DNA from: Fasciola hepatica
Lineage: Eukaryota > Platyhelminthes > Trematoda > Plagiorchiida > Fasciolidae
Assembly (NCBI GenBank): GCA_948099385.1
Contig: CANUEZ040000031.1
Span: 2,225,001-2,289,000 of the forward strand
Direction: 5' to 3'
Length of the DNA: 64,000 bases
Numbering within the stretch: the first letter of the stretch is position 1; each line of letters opens with the position of its first letter. Of this stretch, positions 13,693-22,707 are shown piece by piece. The translations under genes and the position numbers were made by a program. The notes under the pieces are model-generated. The model saw only the letters and a list, made by a program, of their open reading frames with translations. It was not told the DNA's origin and did no database searches.

Positions 13693-13896
13693 GTAAACTC
13701 CATTTCTGATGGAAGAGTAAAATCCACATTCAGCGTTCCCCTTGCAGTCGGATTCGGAAGATCCACTTTAAAAGATGGGCTAACTGAACTGCTCTTTATT
13801 TGCTCGCACTTAGGACTCGGGGAACGTTCTCGATAGCTATTCACTAAGCCAAATGAAGCTTGGAGCTCTGGGAAGCAAAAATACAAATCCTGCAAC
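13693..13896 (-). CDS. Candidate internal exon, possibly integrin-alpha-like
   Basis: On the minus strand a strong acceptor (TTGTATTTATTTTCAG) ends just before 13896, and a donor (GTGAGG) follows 13693. The 204-base exon is open in the frame entering and leaving in phase 2. Its protein ends with FKVDLPNPTARGTLNVDF TLP-like residues. This resembles the 'C-D-L-G-N-P-...-G-...-F' strand pair of the integrin alpha calf-1 domain, but the usual cysteine before D-L is absent. No adjoining integrin exon could be joined in frame, so only 'exon' is moderately supported and the family is a guess. Confidence 0.4.
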
Positions 13897-16019
13897 CTGA
13901 AAATAAATACAAGTGCAAATTTTCTTTGAATCTTTGGGAGCAATCTATTTCACACTCGAACCTGGGAACTACGAGAAGTCATTTAGGAAGCTCTCTTGGC
14001 TCCGCACAAGCACCATCGTGCACCACAAGTTTTGCACTTGCTTGATCAGACAGTTTTATAAAAAGGAGCTGTTGTTCCTTTCAGACCAGTCTGCAAACCT
14101 CTTTTGGATCAAAATCTGGAACTGAATCCTGACCTACACTTTTGCTCACCATCAATTCCACTTCCGAATGTTCCTTCAGCCAGATTTTCAGGGTCACAGG
14201 TTATTTTCATTTTATTCAGTGTGCAAAATAAAGATAGCAGAGGCGTGCATTTGATAATATATTATGCTCTCCGTTTTCGTCATTGTTTGCCTGCTTCGAC
14301 CGACGACGTATACGGGTGGTCAACCCGGGCAAGATCAGATCAAACTCTCCGTTAAATTAATAATTTCCAGTTTATTATATGTACCTATCCCGTAAGGTTT
14401 TATGGACTGAATGTGTGTGTCCAAGAAAACACGTCTTTCAACTATTATCCGTCAATGAAAATGACAAGAAACATCTGGCTAATTACGAAGTGTACACATC
14501 ATTATTGAAACCAATGAAGTACAGTGCGGAATGTGGAGTAGCTGCAGCACCTACAGGTTGTTTCAGATATGGGCGGCCTGTTTAGGCAGAATGACATGAA
14601 ACTTTTTTGTGTGACAGTTATGATTTGTTTACTAAGTCGAGGTCGTAGAATCGCTGTTCCACTATTCTAGCCACCTTCGGAATCAACCGTAGCTGCTAAA
14701 GCAGTAGAAGAGTCGTTCGTCACACAGGTGAAAGGCTATGTGAATGGAGCTCTTCAGTGCTTCCATAGTCAGCTACAAGCAGATGTTATGACACAGGAAT
14801 TTGATGTGAAATACACCGTAGATAGCCCAATAGTTCTGTATGCATGGCATAGGCACTTGTTCCAAGGTGTGACTAGCTCTGCACTACAAGGAACCTATTC
14901 TGTCACACCCAGCGTTTAGAGTTCCATTGAAAAAATGATTCGCCGACTTGCTTGTCAAGATTCCGCAAAATACGTGTATAAAATTGAAATCAAATGCCAA
15001 CACTTCAGAGACAAAAGTAAATAAAACATATTATTGTGTCTGAAACAGGATCTGTTCGGAATGTATCAACAAATCGATACGCAATGTGAAATCTTATGGC
15101 AGAATTTTATTGTTCAATATGCCGTGTTATGGAAAAATAAAATTCGACCATAAATAATACAAAGCCTGAAGAAAATGAGGATAACCGGCAATACTTCGGT
15201 TCGAACGTTGTTCATTTGCCAGTGATATGTTGGAACATCCCAGTTTCACTACGATGTGCTGTTGTTACTCCTAATGGCTTGCGTTGGATGAAGATTAGAC
15301 CGCGAAGAACCCATACAGCACTGGATTTAGGAGTTGACTCGTGGTCGCCGAAAACCCATATGTAAAAATTCATGATGAGTTTTGTATATTCGTCCCGTGA
15401 TTGTTCGAATGAAACAGATCCGTCTGGATCGATAAAATATCAGAAGAAATTTCACCGCACTATCCATCTGTTCGCCATTGTTTTCCTTTTAGTGCATGCT
15501 TATTACGATAAACGAGACTGGTTGACTGATTGAGAGACATTCATTGAAATCTGATCTGCTACAGCGCCCCCAATATGAAACTCAGAACCATTCATTGTGA
15601 AACTCTACTGTATATTTTCAATCCGTTCTGCCAATAACGGACCTTTCACGTGTCCATTTTTCTCCCTATATTTCTATCTAGATTGGAAAACAAATATTTG
15701 CTGTCCATGGAATACCCAGTATTTTTTGAATATGATTTCGCTTTGCAGGGCATCACTCTGAGAAATCCCATCGATGCGAAAGAAATCGAGGTATATTTTG
15801 TCCTGCACAATCAATGCACCTAGAACTATTACTAAGGAATAACAGCTGATAAGCTTACTTCATTCTTTAAGATACAGAACGGGTCTAACTTACTCAATTA
15901 CAATAAAATAACTCAAAGTATTACCAGGCACAATGTTAAGACCAACATAGACACTCTTCTGCTGCCATGTCCAACTTGACGATCATCACACGTACGGATT
16001 CAGCGAAAGAAACTAGCAA
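13897..16019. other. No supported gene
   Basis: AT-rich sequence. A plus-strand open stretch of 83 codons at 14671-14919 follows TTCTAG, but it has no donor in a sensible phase and no recognised domain. No repeat boundaries were recognised. Confidence 0.4.
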
Positions 16020-16480
16020 ACCATTGGATGTCACGGGCTAAGTAGCCCTTAGGTGAGGTGTCTGGATCCCGAATGAAGCATGACAGCTTTTAGCCTAAGC
16101 TGGAAGTTGTTGAGTAAGAATCGATAATTACTCTGATAAACCGAGTTGACAGTGTATCCACGACTTTCAATGCTGAAGCCGGTCGAATATATGTACGAAA
16201 CAAACTCACCATCTTGTCACAGATTAAGTGGCCCATTAGTTAGATGTCCAGATCCCGAATCAAGCACAAAAGCAAAGTTTTGCGAACATGCGGTGCTAAA
16301 CTTTGGGGGAATAGCTCAAAGAACAGGGGTTGATCAAGCTTTTCCCAAGTCTGCCTCACAAGTAGAAGCAACTGAGAAGGTGTATGATCTCCGAGCTCCT
16401 GAGATACAAGTAACGGTTGTAGATCCTTCTGATCCAGACCTGTTAAGTACTCAGTTACGGGATACCTGAACTGATAGTGC
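16020..16480 (+). repeat. Two related copies of a short repeat module
   Basis: A stretch near 16036-16085 (TAAGTAGCCCTTAGGTGAGG, then GTCTGGATCCCGAAT) recurs in diverged form near 16220-16270 (TTAAGTGGCCCATTAGTTAG, then GTCCAGATCCCGAAT). The second copy lies in a 107-codon open frame (16146-16469) that shows no family resemblance. The pair is probably a fragment of a dispersed element. No ends or target duplications are visible. Confidence 0.4.
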
Positions 16481-17324
16481 CCATAGTGACGATCCTGGCG
16501 TATGATAACCTTACGAGCTTCGTGAATGATTTCTTTCGTAGTGTCACCGTATTACATAAAAGTATTGTTTCACATTCCGTTATGTTCCACAGATTGAAAC
16601 GGCGTTTGGCCAATAAAAACGAAACACCTAGATCCTCAAACCAAAAAACTGGGAAGTGTTCTCGGCACATTATAACTGGGGATTTTACGGTCTCTGTTCT
16701 CGTGTTATGATGTGAGCTTTTCAGATTATATAAATTAACTAGTTTTTCTTTTGAGAGACACGGCAATCAGCTATTCATGTTCCTTCAGTACTGTTTTACA
16801 TGCATCTAATGGAAAAGGTATACTCTAGAGCCCTTAATGCCCACAGCACTATTAGGAACGATCAGGAATCAGACCATGACACTTGTAGTGGAGATCCCAA
16901 TAAGTTAGATATGGTAGCGATCCGGACGACCGTGAAATACCGCCTGCCACCAAAATTCTCTGAAGATATTAATATTTACCCCATAATATTCCACCGCTCT
17001 CGATTTACTGCTTACTCCGTTTGCTGTAGCTGCCATCCAGAAGAAAATGGATTCAGGAGGCTTGTGTTCGATTAGATAAAGTGTATAATAACTACGAGAT
17101 AAGGGCATACCTATTCACGTGGAATAGTGCAGGGATTTTCCGCCTTCAATGTGATATCACATTGGTTACCTATACCGAGATTACCTTTCCCGTTGGTTCG
17201 CACGACACAGGTATATGGGTGCACGGCTGCTTTCTGTTATTGATAACTTAAAAAAGCATTTTGCACATACTCTTCTGCGTATATTGGAAAACACATTCGG
17301 TCATATTCCTGGACTGATGTCAAG
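16481..17324. other. No supported feature
   Basis: Ordinary AT-rich sequence. Open frames on both strands overlap each other and lack start or splice context. Confidence 0.45.
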
Positions 17325-17447
17325 TTTGTCCGGTGTTTAGTTCAGTGTGATGTGACGCGAAGCCTCCGAAATGAAATCAACTAGCCGAGGTTTATTTGCG
17401 TTCCGGAGGTTTGGGCTTTACTCGGGTTTGGACTGGACATCGGACAA
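17325..17447. mobile_element. Small fold-back (MITE-like) element
   Basis: The two ends are imperfect inverted repeats. The left end begins TTGTCCGGTGTTTAGTTC; the right end, reverse-complemented, begins TTGTCCGATGTCCAGTCC. A second matching block lies inside (GCCTCCGAAATGAAAT against ACCTCCGGAACGCAAAT). About 50 bases of each end can pair, with little sequence between them. There is no coding capacity. No clear target-site duplication was found, so the boundaries are approximate. Confidence 0.5.
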
Positions 17448-18642
17448 AAAAGACAACAGTTCGGAAATTGGACCTTGGCTATCCCGCAGTAATTAGAATG
17501 TGGCATCTTCAGGGTAATCACAGTGATTTACTTTCCGTACAGTTCAGGAAGCAAGACAAAAACTAGAGTAAAATGGCCGAGGAATACGAATTACCGAGCT
17601 GGTTATCGAATGCGCATACCGATCACATACCTGTGTGTGCATGTGTGTGTTTGAACATGCTTTCACAGTTAATCCCAACAGAACCCAATTCCCAAATGAA
17701 GCATTTTTCTCCAATTCATGTCAAACCAAGCTATTGTTGATTCGCTGTTTGTTTGTATGAATAACGAAGGAACAGTGGCTGAGACAGGTAGGAAATCATG
17801 AACTGATATTGTAACCAATGTAGTCAACGTTTATTTGATTGCGATCCATCAGAAATGTTTATTTTCGGCATAGATTACAGATTGTGAACAAGGAGTATGA
17901 TCAGCGGTGAAAATATTTTGATGTTGTTCGTCCATTCATTTACATTATCTGGAAGACGTTTTCATCTCGTCTTCATATGGCACAGTGGAATATGATCTGG
18001 AAAACAAAATCTCTCATGGAAGAATATGGTGTAAGGTCGTCCACAAAGAGAGTAATACCGTTAGGTATCTTTGTGTGATTTATTCTCATATGTCACAGAG
18101 CATCTGAAAAATACATAAACATTTTGCACATCGTTCTACGGTACCATGTATAGTGATTGGCTTAATAAACTAATGTTCCTTACCACGAAACCAGTTTTGA
18201 AGTTGACTGTTCAGACACAGCTCTAGGCTTTCTCAAGACTCGACAGTCTTCTAATGATATTCAGAAACAATGCAGAACAATACTCGACTGCACTTCTCCC
18301 AGTTCTTTACAAAAGGCTACACAGTTTACAATTTCAACTCTCCGTTGTCTGTGCGTATTCTGCTCGCTTTTTAGTATGCTGACATGGCCCGCATATTTTA
18401 ATTGCCAACCGAATACGTTTCGTCGAATTTTTCCAATCGGCCAGCTTCTAACTAAGGTATTTCTTGATTGAAAGCCACTTGGATAAAGGGGTGCATCTCA
18501 TAGTCGATTTATATTTTGCTCATCCTAGTCTGCAAAATTTGACAGCCCCGGGATCCCCCCTTGCCGGCGTGACCCATTTTGTTTCGTCATTTATCACTTA
18601 TTTCTATGTGGGGCAAAACAGGTGCATATCTTATTCGAATAA
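17448..18642. other. No supported feature; 3' flank of the minus-strand gene
   Basis: AT-rich sequence. It contains a short TG-rich run near 17635-17655. No AATAAA lies close downstream of the minus-strand gene's stop; the nearest minus-strand AATAAA is near 18070-18076. Confidence 0.4.
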
Positions 18643-19566
18643 CTAGAGAGCATGTTCGGAAAAGGCTAGGGCATTTGTTGAGTCAACGACCATCAATCGT
18701 GAAGCACCGTGTGACCGGTTGTCATAACATTGATCTGGGTCTAGCAATCTAAGTGACTGCATGAATTCCTGAACTGAAGCCTCTGTTCTTTTCGCAAGCA
18801 ATATTGGTAGGTGTTTATCGCCCATCCTTAAAAACAATGGGGAAGTGTTCTCATGTAATTTATTACGTTTATTCTCTGCTTTCGAATGACGAGTTCATAG
18901 ACTGTGGCTTACGATCTAGATCGAGAATCTTCTTCACCGTTGAATAATGAACGATTTCCCATGCAAACTGCAAAAAAATGCGCTAAAGATTCCTGCGTGC
19001 ACTTCAGATCCTGAGTTGCAGCCAATAGACTGTTGGAATATTGATTGTTGTTTCCCCGAAAATCGCGATGTAGTTGTTGAATGCAAACGCGTAGTTGGGA
19101 CAAAATAAATCAACGTCTTTAGATTATAATTTATGTATAAAATGGAATCTGCAAAGGGTGGTTTTCGAGCGAATGTGTCTTAACGAAAAGTAAGCAAATG
19201 TGCGTGCAAAGGTCATTCAGTAAAATACGCAACGTTTCTCATCATAATGATGAGTTCCAAAGAGCCTGGTGGATTGGATGGTGAATAAGTGTTGCGACGG
19301 ATGTGTTTTACTTCTGTTACTTGAAACCCCAAGCATCCATGATATAATTTCCAGCTTCTTTTATCCCAGCAATTGTATAGAGCAGAATAAATTTGGACTT
19401 CTTTTCGATTAAAACGTGCACTGCATTTATCTTCAAGGATTTGTACCAGATGGATTCGTTCGATCTCAGTTAGCATGGCTGTACTCGAGAAGGAATGGTT
19501 TCCATTGTCCCACTGACTCGTTGCCACCACCAAACTCAGTGCGGTCGATAACCAAGTGTGCCGCAT
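18643..19566 (-). CDS. Three-exon gene for a putative secreted cysteine-containing protein (173 aa)
   Basis: Exons on the minus strand are 19566-19321, 19029-18938 and 18826-18643. Donors are CAA|GTAACA and CG|GTGAAG; acceptors are TTCCAACAG and TTTTTAAG. Phases agree (0, then 2) and the total is 522 bases including the stop. The protein starts MRHTWLSTALSLVVATSQW, a plausible signal peptide. The mature part has about seven cysteines (DKC, YNC, HGC, IGC, FFC, QCY among them) and no membrane segment, so it is probably secreted. I do not recognise the family. The block HGKSFI...LLAKR...QCY loosely recalls stanniocalcins, but this is not claimed. ATG at 19566 is the first in-frame ATG. Confidence rests on phase agreement. 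Confidence 0.55.
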
Positions 19567-19916
19567 TTTGCTCCTGACCCTGGCTTGTGTGCATGTGCGC
19601 ACGCACACAATCGATCACCGAGCAATAAATCTGGACCTGTCTGCTTCGTGGTCCTTGTGACCGTCAGATTATTTGGCTTTTAGTGAGTGCTTCAGGAGTT
19701 TCTCAGGGAGATCTTTTACCCGCTTTTTGTTTTTAACCTATGTTTGTGAACCAAATACTTGTTCCCCAGCAAATGTATTTATACCGACGATGTGTCTCTT
19801 TGATAGTTTTTTGCTGCAGCACAAACGTTATTGATTTTTTATACCTCTCTTCGTCAGACCTTTGTGTGGAAACAAATCCCCTTTTCCATCAGAGGTGGAT
19901 TATATGTTTCACCTCG
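19567..19916. other. 5' flank of the minus-strand gene
   Basis: Upstream region of the secreted-protein gene. An out-of-frame ATG lies 28 bases before the chosen start. No TATA box was recognised. Confidence 0.35.
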
Positions 19917-20760
19917 TCAAATCAATGGAGTGAAAATAGCTGTCAGGAACCACTGCAGATCTTCGTGCCTGGTTTGTGAGGATCCGGACCAGATATAGAA
20001 AGGTAGAGTTCTTGCAATTGGTGAAGCTAGAGAATATGAATCGATAGAGGAATGCGTAGAAGCTTGAGACAGATATTCGGATTGATAGCTGTATGAAAGG
20101 CGGGTGCTGTTGGCAACGGTTTGGTGAGCAAACATTTCACATAAGGAAAACTTATCGGACAGTGCAGTTAAGGGTAAGAAAGATGCCCGAGTGATATCAG
20201 ATGGACTTCCTTGTAGAACTTCGAAATCTGTTTTCAGCAGACCAGCAAAAATATCAGAGTTACAGTAAAGTAGAACAGGAAAAGGCGTTGATAAACAAAA
20301 ATAGAAGTAGCACTCTTTTGAACAGTAATATGCTTGAGCTTTTGGATTTGACAAGATAGTCTGCGTGGTTTCTTCACACAGTTTGAAAAATGAAATGACC
20401 ACATTAAATTTGCATTGTTACTGATTCCTGAATATCAGACAGAACAAACCCTAGTTAGTGGTTCTGTGGAAAAGATAGGGATCGAGAAAGTGTGAAAATA
20501 CACTCAAAGCATGAGAACAGATATAAAGCTAAGCGTGATTGATAAGAGCAACCATAAATATGAGACGAGATACTAGAAAAGTAACTGAAGTCTAGAGTAA
20601 CAGAAACAGATTGACAAGGGGTCACATCACCGCCATATTTAAATTGATGTGCCGCATCTATGAATGAAATATCACTCTTGTCAATGAAAAATAAATAAGA
20701 GAATAGCACAGCTCCTTGAAGCGCTCTTGAAATGTTCGCCAAAGATTTGCATATCTTCAA
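19917..20760 (-). pseudogene. ORF-dense minus-strand tract, possible decayed coding sequence
   Basis: Two long minus-strand frames, 20760-20455 and 20402-19917, lie end to end in nearly contiguous sequence, separated by stops and a frame change. The longer one runs 161 codons with mixed polar and hydrophobic composition and several cysteines. I recognise no domain. The arrangement fits an old processed or interrupted gene, or a diverged exon array, but chance open frames cannot be excluded. Confidence 0.3.
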
Positions 20761-22101
20761 ACCTAGTCGTGAACACTGAGTTCTGTTGGTAAAATAATCA
20801 GGCAGCGATGCTAGTAAGGGCGTGGGGCAGCCGAAAACTTCTTGTTTACGGAGGAGGATAGAGACCGCGGAATATAATCAAAAGCGGACGAGCAGTCTAG
20901 AGAAGTACATCTCACAAACTTCGCTTACCCATCCAAGGATTTGATTACATGTTGGACTAAAGAAGCGACATCACTCAAAGTAGACCTGTTCGATTTATAG
21001 GCAAACTGTAATCAACAATCGGGAGAGTTTGTGGATTAATTCAAACGTTCAGGAATCGCAAGCTTCGTAAATTTAAGACCAGATGAAATGTTAGGCTATG
21101 ACATCGATGTGACATGGTTTGAGTGTAGATACGGTAATAACTGGTCTACAGCAGTCGAGAAAAGAAAATGAGCACAAAGATTTGAACAGATACGAGCAAA
21201 TATACCAGTCAGAGCAACAGCACCATGTGTCAGATGTGATGACGATGATTCAACAGCACCAATACCAGAGGTTATTTTGGAGTTTTGAAGAAGGTTGGGT
21301 GCTTCTTCCGCAGAGGACGGGGTTATATGCTCACCATCTACTGAAATGATTCCAACCAGAGAGTCATTTGATAAATGGTTGTGTGCACTGACGATACTAT
21401 CAACGTCCGTAGCAAATTTCAATAATTTCACTTTATTTCTACACAAAATCCGAAGGTCTTGTAGTTAAAAGTTAATTTTGTGGCTATATAGGAGCTGACT
21501 AGCACACAACTGTTCAACACGTTTTACTTCTTTTTTATTAGTAGAAAAATATATTTAAGTACTATCCCGGGCTTTGGGAAAGGTATACCTTCGGTCTCCC
21601 TAAGGATGGCAACGTCGGAGCTGTGGCCGTTACAGCTGCAGCAGGTTTCTAGGGGCAGCACTCGTCGAAAACTGAATAGACCATCAGTATGAAAAAAAGA
21701 CATTTATACTTAGTGAATATTCAAAAGGAAACCAGGAAGATGTATGAGAAAGTGATACGTGTAGGAGACGAAATTCGCCACAAGGAAAAAAATTATGGAA
21801 ACGGATTTTCCCTCAAATAGAACAAAGCAGGTCAGCAGAAGGATTTCCTAGGCCTCAACAGAAGCTGACCACGGGGAATAATTCGGGATGATTGGTGATA
21901 GTCCTATCTAAAATACTGTTGCCCGATGTTGATGAAGCACAAAGATCAGTTTGCTGAAATACATTGAAGGTTTGGACTGAAGCATGACTGAAATCGCCTA
22001 CTAGGACGTGCATACTACCAACAAACCAAAAAGAAACAATGAAAGGAAGAAAAGAAACAAATAAAATGAAATATCATTTGGTGTGCAAAACGGAACCATA
22101 T
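20761..22101. other. No supported gene; left flank of the LTR element
   Basis: AT-rich sequence. A minus-strand frame at 21096-21446 (116 codons) overlaps a plus-strand frame and has no recognisable pattern. The retrotransposon's left target duplication GTAG is at 22102-22105. Confidence 0.4.
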
Positions 22102-22105
22102 GTAG

Positions 22106-22517
22106 TGTAGTGACCTCGATCGTTTTGAGAAAATGACTATTTTCTGGACACCATTTTTGATCTATTTTCTCCACTATCTTTTCTGACATTTGACATTGAC
22201 CTCAGTGTTCTCCGGTTGCCTACGTTTTACTGGACTGACTTTTCCGAGGTTTCCGTCGACCTCGTTTCAAATCACTTTCACCTTCGTTCGTTCGCTCGCG
22301 GTTCGCTCTCAGCACAGCCGTCGCGTTTCGTTCAGTTTTCCGTTCGGTGTATTTCTCGTATCGGTACTGTTTCGGTGCCACGATATATAGAATACACCTC
22401 GCATCTGCGAACCGACTTACGTCTTCTCTATTCGTCCGATAGAGGGGATATCGTTGGTATTCGCTGCTAGACCCGATAGAAGACACGTTCGCCAGCCGCA
22501 CCCGAACGTCTTCTATA
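22106..22517 (+). repeat. 5' LTR
   Basis: Begins TGTAGTGACC and ends CGTCTTCTATA. It matches the 3' LTR over 412 bases with three visible substitutions. The end is TA rather than the common CA. A TATA-like GATATATAG near 22382 lies in the U3/R part. Confidence 0.92.
22382..22390 (+). promoter_or_regulatory. TATA-like box in the 5' LTR
   Basis: GATATATAG about 135 bases before the LTR end is the best candidate for the element's own core promoter. The same motif occurs in the 3' LTR near 26371. Confidence 0.4.
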
Positions 22518-22518
22518 T

Positions 22519-22531
22519 TGGTGAGCCCGAA
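22519..22531 (+). other. Primer binding site
   Basis: TGGTGAGCCCGAA starts one base after the 5' LTR. TGG complements the CCA end of a tRNA. CsRn1-type elements are known to use tRNA-Trp; this site agrees with tRNA-Trp complementarity except for at least one mismatch (G where C is expected), so the primer is inferred. Confidence 0.6.
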
Positions 22532-22661
22532 ACTTCCAGAACCTCCTGGATTATACGCCCGCCCGGTGAGTCTGTGATTTTTTGCTGTTTCACGTCCTCC
22601 TTCCGTTGCACGATATATATTTTTTACGATATATCGCAACATAAGCACGCCAGAGGATAAG

Positions 22662-22707
22662 ATGCAGCGCGACACAGACCTCACTTTTTCTGCGGTTGCT
22701 TTTAAGC
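22662..22707 (+). pseudogene. gag: gag remnant (start only)
   Basis: ATG at 22662 begins [15 protein letters not shown], then the frame diverges and stops within about 17 further codons. Directly after it the sequence is already the region before reverse transcriptase. A normal element would have roughly 1 kb of gag, including a zinc knuckle, followed by protease. The break near 22707 is the deletion junction. Confidence 0.5.

Noticed and set aside
14671..14919. 83-codon plus-strand frame after TTCTAG with a faint integrin calf-2 look
   Set aside because: No donor in a sensible phase, and the only other integrin-like signal nearby is on the opposite strand.
16146..16469. 107-codon plus-strand ORF
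   Set aside because: It overlaps a repeated module, lacks splice or promoter context and shows no protein family pattern.
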